The translations under genes and the position numbers were made by a program. From Albophoma yamanashiensis (Eukaryota > Ascomycota > Sordariomycetes > Hypocreales > Ophiocordycipitaceae), in contig BCKH01000001.1 in NCBI GenBank assembly GCA_001600555.1, positions 5,035,546-5,099,545 of the forward strand: a stretch of DNA of 64,000 nucleotides. The letters run 5' to 3'. The notes under the pieces are model-generated. The model searched no databases. It was not told the DNA's origin and saw nothing but the letters and a program-made list of their open reading frames with translations. Each line of letters starts with the position of its first letter. Position 1 is the first letter of the stretch. Of the stretch, positions 34,967 through 46,139 are shown piece after piece.

Positions 34967-35411
34967 GGTAAAGAAGGTAATATTAGGTATACCTTGCAAG
35001 TCAAGGGTTGATACCTTGATATGCGAAGCATGGCCAATTCACTTTTAGTATCGGAAGAGTCCCCAATTATCGTCGGGAAGCGCCCAAAGTACTGACGTGA
35101 TAGTGACGGAGGTGACGTGCAATATCTGCGGAGCTTTTTAGCTCATGCCACATTGTCAAAGGCCAGGAGAAAGGATTGGCCCCGCGATCCGCGGCTTCTG
35201 CCGAAGGTTAGCCATGACCCTAAAATTGGGGAAGACGCCACGAGCTTTATGGCACCTAATCTCGTCGGTCACCTTCATTTTGGCGGCAAGTGACCAGCTC
35301 ACCAGTATCGTGACAAAATACGGGTGCCTGTACATGTTCTACTAGCAACTACCGCAACATCAAGTGCGAATGATCAGAGGGTGTCCGTGGTAGATGTTAG
35401 GAGGCAAAGGG

Positions 35412-35421
35412 TACTCCGTAC
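35412..35421 (+). repeat. Dispersed decamer TACTCCGTAC
   Basis: Exact copy; a TACTCCGTAT variant follows 200 bp later at 35615-35624. Confidence 0.8.
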
Positions 35422-36441
35422 AACCCTTTGACCGGAAATCCAGGATCCTTCGGAGCCTCTTTAGTTTACTTCCAAGATTCTGATACAATGATAGGGTGGC
35501 TGATTGCCAATAATTAGAAACCAGTTTTAAAAAATTAGAATTTAAAGGAAAGGGGAGAAGGAAAACTATTCTCAAAGCGCCGATGCATGCATGTTTGCAG
35601 CGATGCAAGTCGTGTACTCCGTATAGCTTGATTCACGATGTCCGTGAATCCCGCCCGAATTGACTTCTTGCCACAGTTTAGTCAAGACGCAATTACGCAT
35701 GGTTTAAACATGCCGGTCAGTAGCCTGCTCTTGCTTCGCAAAATTACTCACGCCAAGGTTGCAATGAAATTCGAGATGGTATGGGTGAAGCATTAATACC
35801 TTGTACGCTGTTCAAGAGCTTAGACTCAGTTAATTCACACAATTCTTCGTCAGGCCTCGTATAGCGTGCCGCTTGGCGAACTGAGAGGCCCTACTCACAA
35901 GGGTCATTGTACGCGATCACTCAGATGATAAAATGCCGGTCGTTTTCAGCCGAGAGCATCGAAGACGACCAGCTCGTTACTGGCAAATACTTAAGATGCC
36001 TGCCAACGAAAGTATGCAGCTCGTAGAAGCGAGTGAGCATGATCGTTTGCCGAGACACACATCAATGCTTTGTAGACCTTGCCCGCCGCCTCATCATACT
36101 GTAGGAGAGTTCAGCTACCGCATGCAGCCCTTGCATGCTCCGGTTGCGGGGCTGCTTTGACCTGGTCGGCGGTCCCGTGGGGAAATGTATTAGCCACTTT
36201 GTTGCCGAGATGATTTTGCAGGCACTACATAGGAGGGGACAAACGCCTTACCAGTTTCTCAATGCGGAAGTCCCTGCGCAATACTGGCGTTTATTAAGCC
36301 AAAGTACGGCTTTCCAGGCACAGGGGGGCAGGCAAAGTCCGAAGTATTCATCTGTCAGGCCGTCACCAACTAACAGAAACTCAATCATGTTTTTGCCTTC
36401 ATGTTCCCTCAGCTCAAACTGGGCAAGCAAATCAGAGTAAA

Positions 36442-36768
36442 TTAATGGAGAGCCAGCCCCTTAGAGAAGGGAGAGGCTACTTCCTGCACTGGTTTGGCCA
36501 ATCGCTGTAGTAATGCGACACTCCCTATGGCTCTACCGCCCACAATCACAATAAACAGTTGTCGACCCCTAGAATTGAAGAATGCGGGCACGGACGAACA
36601 CGAACCAAGCACCGTAAACACAATCTGAAGCAATTGCACGAGATGCACCTGAGTGGCTGATTCCTCAAGTTCTTCGTTGGCATCATTATCCTCTTTGCTG
36701 TGCACTTGGCTCTTGCTTCCCGAGCTACTTTGAATGCTGCCGCTTCGTATAACGCTTACCGTTGCCAT
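36442..36768 (-). CDS. Doubtful 108-residue frame
   Basis: Opens with ATG and has a Ser/Glu/Asp-rich first half (MATVSVIRSGSIQSSSGSKS, then an EDNDANEELEE stretch) followed by a hydrophobic segment. That composition is more protein-like than the surrounding random frames. I recognise no family, no signal peptide and no flanking exons. It may be real but short, an exon of a longer gene, or chance. Confidence 0.2.
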   Translation of the reverse strand: MATVSVIRSGSIQSSSGSKSQVHSKEDNDANEELEESATQVHLVQLLQIVFTVLGSCSSVPAFFNSRGRQLFIVIVGGRAIGSVALLQRLAKPVQEVASPFSKGLALH

Positions 36769-37516
36769 AAGTGCACGACGCTATTGGAGTCATCCTTGAA
36801 TTAAATTTTCATTTTAAAGTCGCCAGTATGTGACTAATCTGCCTTTGAAGCTCAAGAGATGCGTGTAAACAGTGCGAAACCATCGTTCCATACGAAGATC
36901 TTGGAGTCCATACAACGATAAATCTGGACTTGCTACTGCGTCAGAGAAGGATGCTCGTCCAAGAATTTTGCGACAATTTGGAAGACTTACGAGCTCAATT
37001 TCACAGCTTCGACATAGCAGCCTTGCTATATGCTCTGCCATTGGTAGCACCATTAATATGTGCTCGAGTTTATAGGCTCAAGCTCTAGACAAATGTGTTT
37101 ACGATGGGGAGGCAACTGCCGAGGAGGGGGCACGCAAACTCTGTCCGAACTCTTGCGAGCAGGCCTTCGCAGATTGGTCAACCTACCAAAGTGCCGAAAG
37201 GCTTGTACATTTGGATCCTTCACTGAATATTTAGACGAATGGATAAGGTTGCAGAGAGTGAAGAGGGTTACTGCATTCATGCCAAGGCTCCAAATTCGTT
37301 ATAAAGTTCATGCAAGAATCATACCACAAAGAGAGGGGATTCTTCCATTGACAAAGTTATGCGGGTTGATCGTTGAACATTCGGAACATTTGCGCGGTTC
37401 CAGCTTTGCGATTGCTCCATCTCTCCTCCCTTCTTAAATCAAGAATTCCATCTCGTCTTTCCAGCGTGACTAGGTTTTCGCCAAACTTCACAGTTAGATT
37501 TCACATAATTGGACCC

Positions 37517-39871
37517 ATGCTTCTCTCACTCAGCAAACTGGTGGCGATACAGGCATTGGTGTCGTCGCTGGCTCTTGCCATCACACCACCACGACAGCCT
37601 CGCCAGCCCACCGGCAGCGGCAATCAATTGCTCTCTTACAAGGAGACAGTCTACTGGCCCATATTTCAACCATTTTTACGATCAGCACAGTGGGTTTCAA
37701 ATGGAGCAGATGGCCAGTACGTTGCCTACAATCAGGACCTGGACGTCGTCCTGAGAAATGTTGCCACGAATGACACCAAAATCCTTGTACTCTCCAATGA
37801 GCTCCCAGAGGACATGGTAGACTTTTGGCTTAGCCACGACCAACAGACGCTTTTGGTTTCTTCCAACGTGACAGCGCAGCATCGACACTCGTACCTCTCC
37901 GACTACTTCGTCTTCGATATTCCAAGTGGCAAGAAGCTTCCCGTAGTGGACGACCAGGCAGGCGATATCCAATATGCCGAATTGGCTCCTATTGGCAACT
38001 ACATTGTGTTTGTGAGAGGTAACAACTTGTACCTCCGCGATGGCGACGCAAATATTCATCAAATCACGACAAACGGCGGGCCCGACATGTTCAGTGGAGT
38101 ACCCGACTGGGTCTATGAGGAAGAGATCCTCAAAGGCCGCTCAGCGCTATGGTTTTCTCCCGACGCCAAGTATATCGCGTTTCTCAGTTTCAACGAGACA
38201 GGTGTCAGGACTTACACGATCCCTAATTACATGGCTGACCAGGAGGTGGCGCCCACCTATCCAAAGGAGGTCCAGTTACAATACCCTAAGGTCGGCTCGA
38301 AGAATCCTGTGGTGCAGTTCAACATCGTAGACGTTCAGACCAAAGCGTCTAGGGTCGTGCCCATCGAGGCTTTCCCCGCAGATGAAGCCATCATCGGCGA
38401 GGTTACATGGGTGACTGGCGGCCACTCATGCGTTGTCTACCGTGTGTTCAATCGGGTTCAGGACAAGGATAAGCACGTTGCAGTCAACCCAGAGGCTGAG
38501 AATTCCAAGGTTATCCGCCAGCGAGACGGTACGGACGGGTGGCTGGAGAACTCGAGGGCGATCCAGTATGTGGGCAAGCTTGAGAACAACAGCAACAAAA
38601 CACACTACGTCGACCTCTCGGACGCATCAGGCTGGCAACATATTTACCTCTACCCTGTTGACGGCGGCGAACCCACGCAGCTGACTTCTGGCGATTGGGA
38701 GGTTGCTTCGATTCTCTACGTGGATCTCAACCTCGGCCTCGTGTTCTACAGCGCAACGACGCATCACAGCACTGAGCGTCACATCTATAGCGTCTCTTAC
38801 GTAACAAAGAAGGTCGTGTCCCTCGTCAACGACAATATTCCGGCAGTTTTCTCGGCCACATTTTCCCCTAATGGCACCTACTATATCTTGTCGTACATGG
38901 GTCCCGACATTCCTTATCAGGAGCTCTACGCGTCAAATGGCACGAGACCGATGCGAACAATCTCGACAAACAATCACCTCTATGAGCGTTTTTCCCGGTA
39001 CAGGCTGCCCAACATCACATATTTTGAGCTCAAGCACCCCGAGGGCTTCTCCCTGAATGTTCGACAAATTCTACCACCAAATTTCAACTCTACAAAACTG
39101 TATCCCGTACTGTTTAACCCGTACGGAGCCCCAAACTCCCAGTCTGTGGACAAGACTTTCCAGACACCGAAATGGAATGCCTACATTGCGTCGGATCCCA
39201 CGCTAGAGTTCATCACTTACGTCGTCGACAACCGAGGAACCGGTTTCAAGGGCCGTAAGTTTCGATCCGCCATCACTGGCCGACTCGGGCTCCTCGAGGC
39301 TGAAGACCAGATCTGGGCCGCGAAACAGCTTATCGCGCAGAATAAATTCATCGACGTACGCCACGTCGGCATATTGGGATCGTCGTTTGGCGGCTACTTG
39401 GCCGCCAAGACCATAGAGGCAAATTCTGGCGTCTTTACCTTTGGCCTCAGCGCTGCGCCAGTGTCGGACTGGCGCTTTTACGACTCCATGTACGCAGAGC
39501 GGTACATGAAGGAACTTGACGACAACGCGACTGGATACGATGAGACAGCTGTAAGAAACTCGGCCGGATTCAAGACGTTACGTGGCGCCTTCTCGATCAT
39601 GCATGGCACTGGCGATGACAATGTGCACTATCAAAACACGGCGGCACTCATGGACCTCTTGGTTCGCGGCGACGTACCACCCGATAAGCTCAAGATGATG
39701 GCTTTCACGGACATCGATCACAGCATCTATTTGCACGGTGGGAACGCATATGGTTACAAGTTTCTTACAGCTAGTCTGTGGGATGAGTTGCAGCAAAAGC
39801 AAGGAGAATTGCATCAGTGGAGCAAGAAGAGCGGTACGAAATCTGAAGAGGTGCTGAACAGGGTGTTGTAG
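37517..39871 (+). CDS. Secreted dipeptidyl peptidase IV (S9B)
   Basis: Single exon; the Met at 37517 begins a signal peptide (MLLSLSKLVAIQALVSSLAL) and gives 784 residues, close to the usual size of fungal secreted DPP IV. The N-terminal beta-propeller (DPPIV_N) includes DVVLRNVATND, the VYEEEIL motif that holds the substrate N-terminus (double Glu), and SALWFSPDAKYIAFLSFNE. The C-terminal alpha/beta hydrolase domain has the nucleophile Ser623 in ILGSSFGGYLAAK, Asp700 in HGTGDDNVHYQ and His735 in DIDHSIYLHGG. The triad is complete, although the usual GWSYGG reads GSSFGG. The enzyme releases X-Pro or X-Ala dipeptides outside the cell. Many N-glycosylation sequons fit secretion. It pairs with the S10 carboxypeptidase for full peptide breakdown. 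Confidence 0.95.
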   Translation: MLLSLSKLVAIQALVSSLALAITPPRQPRQPTGSGNQLLSYKETVYWPIFQPFLRSAQWVSNGADGQYVAYNQDLDVVLRNVATNDTKILVLSNELPEDMVDFWLSHDQQTLLVSSNVTAQHRHSYLSDYFVFDIPSGKKLPVVDDQAGDIQYAELAPIGNYIVFVRGNNLYLRDGDANIHQITTNGGPDMFSGVPDWVYEEEILKGRSALWFSPDAKYIAFLSFNETGVRTYTIPNYMADQEVAPTYPKEVQLQYPKVGSKNPVVQFNIVDVQTKASRVVPIEAFPADEAIIGEVTWVTGGHSCVVYRVFNRVQDKDKHVAVNPEAENSKVIRQRDGTDGWLENSRAIQYVGKLENNSNKTHYVDLSDASGWQHIYLYPVDGGEPTQLTSGDWEVASILYVDLNLGLVFYSATTHHSTERHIYSVSYVTKKVVSLVNDNIPAVFSATFSPNGTYYILSYMGPDIPYQELYASNGTRPMRTISTNNHLYERFSRYRLPNITYFELKHPEGFSLNVRQILPPNFNSTKLYPVLFNPYGAPNSQSVDKTFQTPKWNAYIASDPTLEFITYVVDNRGTGFKGRKFRSAITGRLGLLEAEDQIWAAKQLIAQNKFIDVRHVGILGSSFGGYLAAKTIEANSGVFTFGLSAAPVSDWRFYDSMYAERYMKELDDNATGYDETAVRNSAGFKTLRGAFSIMHGTGDDNVHYQNTAALMDLLVRGDVPPDKLKMMAFTDIDHSIYLHGGNAYGYKFLTASLWDELQQKQGELHQWSKKSGTKSEEVLNRVL

Positions 39872-42275
39872 CCACAAATCAGCCATTGCCCTTACTGTGC
39901 TACCCTGTATATGCATGCGGTTGCAACCAGCGAACTAGGCCGTGACGCCAAGAGCATTCGATTGACAATTCTAGTGAGTTCTTGCGTCAGGGCCATCCCA
40001 ATGCCATACGCAAAACCTATCCATGGGCCTTGACGCCTCAACATAGCGTTTGCTCATTTACGGAGACACATTCGCACCCAATATGGCATGTTTGCGTTGA
40101 ACATATTCTGCTGGATCAAATATTTCCTGCGTAGGCCGAAGCCGGACTCATTTCATCTGCGCAGGCTTTAGCCCTTCTGGCAGCTCGAAACGCTTTGACG
40201 CCAAATTAACACGCTGACCAGCTCAGTCTATCTGTCGGGCCATTTCCATGATCACCTTCTTACCAGTGGTCAGGTTTTCGAGGTTAGAGTTTCGACAGAT
40301 CGCAGAATGAGCGCTGATCGTCATTCGGACCGTATTCCCAGTTCTAGCTGAGAATTGGGAGCCAAATGCGCTTCTCACAACGGGATTTCCAATTTAGTGC
40401 GTGGTGGAAGGATTACTGCCATTTGCTCCCACCAAAACGGTCATCAGCCGTTGGCTGTTTCCGCATGCTTAACCAAGCGTCTGAACAAAAAAACGCAAAG
40501 TGGCTCGTGCAATGCAAGAAAGCAGTGCATAGCGGCCAACAGACTCCAATCTCAATTATGTATTTCCTTCTGATATGCACTGTATTTAACAAGCCAAAGA
40601 TTAATGGGAGGCGGTTTGTCTTCGGCGTCGCAGAATATACTCTGTATAGTATGTCAGTTCGGCGGAATAGCAGACATTTGAAAGTCGCACAGCTTCCTTT
40701 GCAGGAGAATGCTTGCTACATTTTCATTCGAATATGGGGCCAAACACGACTGCAACATTGCGCCCTGCATTTCCCACCTCCTTCAAGTGTCTTACCATCT
40801 GGCTAGAAGCGTTCCATTGTCAAGCCGTTGCGCAGGCCGACTCCAAAAATCCCCCGTGCTTCCAATGGGTACGATAGATAATCCGAGAACGGCTATACAC
40901 TATCCGTACATAGTTGCACTAACACTTACAATGCTACGAGTATGTACGCATAATGTACGGAGCGGCGTGCCAACGGCAGTGAGTGAGGCTGGGGTGGGTG
41001 CCGCCGCAGAACCCAAGATTCAGGGCTGAATATCCCGCCTACGCCACTGCTAGCCGCAATTGCGGGAGAGACGATGGTTGGTTTTACTCGTGGTGATATA
41101 TCAGCCGCACTAGGCTGACTGTATGATGCGAAGCACATCCAGCTGATATCTTCGCAGCCAACCCGGCACGATAAAGCGCGAATCAAGAAATCGCAAGTCT
41201 GAAGCCTCCCTTGACCGCCGCTATTTATAGGGCCTCAAACTTGCACGATTCGGCGCCATCAGTCGGTGCGGCTGCGAGACGGATGGCGGGCTTGTGCTGA
41301 CAGGTCTCAGCCCCGTGGCACGATGCCGCGTTTAACAAGGTTAAGCTGTACAGCAGGTGGTTGGTGAGTGTTTCACTCTTTCCAGCTGCCTCAGTACGTG
41401 CATTCCTACTTGGGACGCTCGGTCTGGCACAGTGTATAATAGCTAGTAGAGTTTTCAACGCAGATCTGTTAGCACTGTCGTCATTATTGGGATACGTATA
41501 TATTTATATATATTAGCAACACGACTGAGCTGAAGCGAGTTGCGGGCTCTAATATATTGCTCGTTTAACCACAAAAATAGGATACATCCACAACACAACA
41601 CAGAGGAGCAGCCGATCCATTGGAGAGTGCTTGATTGACGGATGGGACACGGCCTACAAGACGACAAAGCTGAGCATGAAAATAGTAAGGAGTTAGGCAG
41701 CCGCTTGTCTTGGCCGGTCGGGAGGCTGGTTCAACGTGTGCCTAACTTGCAACTATCGATAGCATATTAGCGGCGCCTTGAGACCGGATGAAACTATGGT
41801 ATTGCAGGGTGGTACAAACCCAATTGGACACATGCAAGCCCAGCGTCAATAGCTATCTGCACCGTCAGCCTCGCCACAACCATCACGAAGGTTTACCTGC
41901 CAATTATCTCGTCAAGATGATTTACAAGGGGCATTGTGTTATGTCTTGGACGCTCAGCTGAAAGTACAGCTAGCCATGCCGTCGAGCGGACTGCGATCAA
42001 TTGGCTGTCGAGGCGTTGAATAATTGGATTTTGGGGTGTGTCCCTGGATCTGTAACAAAGTAAGGCCTTCTGACGAGTGTGTGGCCTTTCCGAGCTGGGA
42101 AAGCTTTTTTGTTCTGCTTGCAAGATGAACAGTGTTTTCTATATATTAGGCCACCTCGCCCGCCCTGGCACTAGTCGATCGCCCAGCCCAACACGCATCC
42201 TTGCATCAGGCATATTAACCTCTTCCCACATCGTTAAACTACCACTCAGTCTACCACTATCGCATCCCACTTAAC
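39872..42275. other. Intergenic, nothing recognised
   Basis: About 2.4 kb with only short frames. The last 140 bp form the promoter of the DUF4360 gene, with TATATATT at 42140-42147 as a likely TATA element. Confidence 0.5.
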
Positions 42276-43006
42276 ATGCGCTTCCTTGCCCCACTCGCTC
42301 CCTTCCTTGCCTTCGCCGCTGCTGCTCCGTCGGCTTCCGAGGCGCCTAGCAGGGTCAAGATCAGGGGCGTTAGCCTCCTGGGCTCCGGCTGTCCGGCTGG
42401 TACTGCTGATGTCCAAGTCGATGCTACCGGTACTCTCTTCGAAGCTACCTTCTCAGCGTACGAAGTCGAGACTGGGCCGGGGACTTCACCTATCGACTGG
42501 CGCAAGAATTGCAAGCTCACTTTGAACATGGAGTTTGATTCCGGCTTCCAGTATGTCCTATAACGTCTCTTCTAAGCGATCAATACGACTTTAGTTACTG
42601 ACACTCAAATTAAGATTCTCTATCCTTGACACCGATATGATCGGCTTCGCCGAGATCCCGGCCGGGGCTAAGGGCCAGTGCACCAACACCTTCTCCTTTA
42701 CTGGGAATGGCGCCGAACACGTTAACTATAATATTGCTCTTCCTGGACATTATAGCGGCAACTTTGACCTGCAGTCTCGCCCGGGCATTTTCTCCTGGTC
42801 CCCCTGTGGCGGCAGTACCGCGATTCTTAACATGAATACCGCTTGCAATATCAGCCCGACGCATCTTCCCGCTCTTATCGCCGTAAGTTCCATAGCTGAG
42901 AACGTGGCGGAGTGGACTGGTATTAACGTATCGATAGGTCGACCACATCAGCGGGAAGCTAACGGTTAAGTTCGCGGTCCAGTGGCGATCCTGCCGCAAG
43001 CATTAA
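42276..43006 (+). CDS. DUF4360 small secreted protein
   Basis: Three exons: 42276-42550, 42615-42882 and 42938-43006, with introns of 64 nt (GTATGT...AAG) and 55 nt (GTAAGT...TAG), giving 203 residues in frame. The signal peptide is MRFLAPLAPFLAFAAAAPSA. The body shows the DUF4360 pattern: VKIRGVSLLGSGCPAGTADV, WRKNCKLTLNMEFDSGFQFS, an EIPAGAKGQCTNTFSF block, WSPCGGSTAILNMN and the terminal GKLTVKFAVQWRSC. Cysteines are placed as in the family. DUF4360 proteins are common in fungal and actinobacterial secretomes; function unknown. It is the last intact gene before the decayed island, which begins within a few hundred bases. Confidence 0.9.
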
Positions 43007-43639
43007 ATTACGTGACTTGCGTCCTCCGCTACAATTCTGGCTGTGTATACCACAGCCGCTTGGGGCCAGACGTTTTATGGCCTCGAGTCTTAAGCGGGGA
43101 GTCCACGTCGCTGGGAAGGGACCTAAGAGGTTCGGGTCGTTGGTTACTCAGACATTCATGCGAGATATTACTACATTATTGTTAAGACAATTACAAACCC
43201 AGCAATTGCTCCGGTGAATCCTAACTGCAGGTACATTGTGTGTTCGTTTAGCAAAGCATTCCTGGCCTAGCGTATAGTTTGTTCACAGTATCTGATCATG
43301 TGGTATGGGATTACGTTCCTAGCGGAGACACAGTCGCTGGCGGGACCCGTCTTAGCGTCGTCGTGTAATTCGGCAACTTCGTAAGTCTGCCCGTGCCGGC
43401 AGCAATTGATGCGTCCCTCACAGAGCACTTGGTATCCAGGAATACGAGCTGGCGCTAACAGACGGCTTCCGGACGGCGTTTTGGACCATGTTCGCTAGGA
43501 CGGCCACTGGTTTTGTGATTTGCTTCTTTGTCCTCGAGAATAGCGGATTTGTGGGCAAGAAGGTTGACTAAGTACGGAAGTAGCGGTCAGGTGTTGTGTC
43601 TTCAGGGGACAAATGCGGCTAAGCTAGGAGGGAACGGTA
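43007..43639 (+). other. Decayed sequence with coding-like scraps
   Basis: Normal GC at first, then rising TA content. Several plus-strand segments read like protein interrupted by stops (for example near 43297-43365 and 43470-43570), without a recognisable family. Probably the remains of one more accessory gene. Confidence 0.35.
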
Positions 43640-45250
43640 CCACCTAATTTAGCTGTAGCTTTTCCCCGCCTTTATTATACTCATTTCCTCCCTCGAGCTT
43701 ATTAATAATCTCTTCCACATACCTTGGAATTCGCTTAATCTAAGCCAAATCTTCTCTTACGGTAGCTCTTGTAACGCTGCATTCCAAGCCGTAATAGCTT
43801 CTTGCTGGGTCTTAGGGGCGCCTTGCTTTGCGATATGTCTCTTGATGTAAGGCTACGTAGGTCCGGCGAGTTGCCGTAGTAAAATAGCTGCTAAACTTAA
43901 GAAAGATCGTAGACAAATTGTAATATATCGTAGTTACATACCGGAGCCATATATTCTTATACGAGCATATCAGGTTAGTTATTAAGGTATTCGGCATTCC
44001 TTAGAGAAAGGAAAGAGCTTTGGAATAAGGATGTTATATCCTGCTGTAGAGGAACTATAGACAGGATACCAAGAAGGTCACGGGTCGATAGTTAAGTAGA
44101 AATAGCAATGCTAATCGATTCCTTTTCTTAATATCTCCTACCATATATAAAGGCAGACTTGAGCGTATCGCCTCCAAGAGCTGATAGCAACTCGCTCTCT
44201 ATTAACAGGCTCCTCTCACGTGATAAGAGAGGGTATTGATACGGAATGCAGTCGTCAGTGCCTTTAGCCACTGAGCCAAAAGGTCTAGCTATGCCCTGGT
44301 TAGGGGCATAACTTCTAAAGGCGTCTATGAGAGCGCGCGCACGCACGCGCACCTTACATCCCAGTGCGGTACGGGCGGGGCTGCACAGGGCATACGCAAC
44401 TTATATCTCAGTGCATATCAGGTATGCTAGTACCACCGGTACTAGTAAGGTAACGGTCTCTCTACTATAGCTCCTTACAAAGGGTCTTTTACTAATACTA
44501 ATACCAATCAATCCTAGTGTCTTTCTGGCGCGAGAGCTTCCCCATTTCTTAGTAAACTTCTAAGCTAGCTTCTAACTAGTCTTACTACGGAGCCCTAGTT
44601 ATCGTGTTCCGCTCTTACGCTCCTATTTCTCTTTCATAGGGGGCTAGAGCTACTTATTAAGCTACTAAATAACTGTCTTAGCAGACTTCTTCTCTTACTA
44701 GTCTCCGGGGACTAGTAATATACCAAACCTTTCTAATTTTATATATAGCAGCCCTAGAATATGAATTTAAAAGAGCCCTTCTAGCGCTCGCTAACATAGC
44801 TCTTTATAAATACTATATTAAGCTACCGCTAAACGTAGTAGCCGCCTGGGCAATATAACATAATATTAGAGGTCTTGTTAGTCTAAATTATATTCTTCTA
44901 ATCGTTAAGAGTCTAGTCCTTTCTCTTAAGGTACCAGTATAACTAATCTACTTTTATTTTTCTTTGTTGAGTTAGGCTTCCTTAATAACTTAGTCTTCCG
45001 GAAGCCACTGTTTTTTGAGACTTAATAGATTATTAAAGAGGAAATCGGCAGGCCTTCGTTAGTTAATTTAGCAGCGATATTAGTAGTCGTTTTCTCCCGG
45101 CTACACTAATTGCGGCGCGCCGTCGAAGCTATAGCCCATGTAATATTGTCTATCTACTTTAGCGGCCGGCCCGAGCGCAGCGTATTAATAAGGAAGTCAT
45201 CCTTTAGAAGTTACAGCTAGCTAGCCAGGTTAAATCTAAGGTCTTCCACC
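43640..45250 (-). mobile_element. Tc1/mariner-like transposase relic, RIP-decayed
   Basis: On the minus strand, several frames together retain the end of a fungal Tc1/mariner transposase: RRTYVALHQETYRKARR, then QQEAITAWNAALQELP, then IKRIPRYVEEIINKLEGGNE just before the stop. The C-terminal block RIPRxVEEIIxLEGGNEY is characteristic. About 1.4 kb further on, near 45040-45190, pieces such as SGRPLK and TTTNIAAKLTKA resemble an N-terminal helix-turn-helix region of such transposases. The whole stretch is loaded with TA steps and stops in every frame, as expected from C-to-T mutation of a duplicated element. Terminal repeats were not located, so the borders are approximate. Confidence 0.5.
44268..44278 (-). 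other. tRNA-like box A (possible SINE or tRNA relic)
   Basis: The minus strand reads TGGCTCAGTGG, a perfect match to the internal pol III box A (TRGYNNANNNG), followed by CTAAAGGC and a GACTGCATTC stretch like a tRNA anticodon arm. No box B (GGTTCGANTCC) follows at the right distance, so it is not a working tRNA. Confidence 0.25.
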
Positions 45251-46139
45251 TTAGTATAGATATAGTGAACCTGCCGCTCTAAGATATGCTAATTCGGCAG
45301 TCTTAATAATACTTAGCCGCCGAATTTAAGCATCACCATTATAGCCCTTATGGCGACATCCGTATTTGGGGTAATTATAATACGAGTTATGAATAAGATA
45401 TGTAGCTACTATAAAGAAAGAGGGAAAGCTACTACATAAGATAGGTGCGGGGCTTCCGAGCCCGATGTATCAGTTGTATACACAGGGGTTTCTAAGAAGA
45501 TGGGACTCCCCTATAGACACAATATCTAACCGCTGCCTCCGTAGCAGTACCGTAAATATTACGTGGGGACACTGTTGCTCTAGCATAGAGTAATCCGATA
45601 TACTAGGTATTTGTACAGTCCCTGGGGTGGCCTTTGTATGAGTAATTCCTACAACGCGACCATTCGGACTGATGACAATTCAAGTTCGCTAACATGGCAA
45701 CGGATGCATAAATAACAAATGCACGTCTCGTTGCATAGAGCCTGTGTTCCAGGGCGCAAGCTTGGCTCAATAACACTTTAAGGAGACGTCTGCACCACCA
45801 GGTGCAACCAAATACTCAAAGCCGCATTTGCACAATACCACTTCATTTATTTTGTTATCCCAAGTCCGTGTTGACGGCAATTAAGCCATATCAGAGTTGC
45901 GACCACAATCTTACCTTATAATTTCACTACTGAACACAAGGTCCGAAGAGATGAAAGAATCGCCTTGGGCCCTCGGTATTGTGTTATCGAGTTGGGCTAT
46001 ATTTAGTCGGCTTGTATTAGCATATAATGGAGATGAAGCTCCATATATTAGCGGCCTCACCCGAGGACAAGGGTAAATAGCTTAATCTCCGAAACTCTGT
46101 CCTACGTGTATCCAAAATCATGCTAACTATTAGACAAGT
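45251..46139. other. TA-rich decayed DNA, no gene
   Basis: All frames are broken. No protein similarity was recognised. Confidence 0.5.

Larger units (their letters stand above)
34967..37516. other. Intergenic, mostly nothing; decamers at 35412 and 35615
   Basis: About 2.5 kb with one doubtful frame (36442-36768, listed separately). Contains an exact decamer at 35412-35421 and a one-mismatch copy at 35615-35624. TTATAAAG at 37299-37306 is a possible TATA element of the DPP IV gene. Confidence 0.45.
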
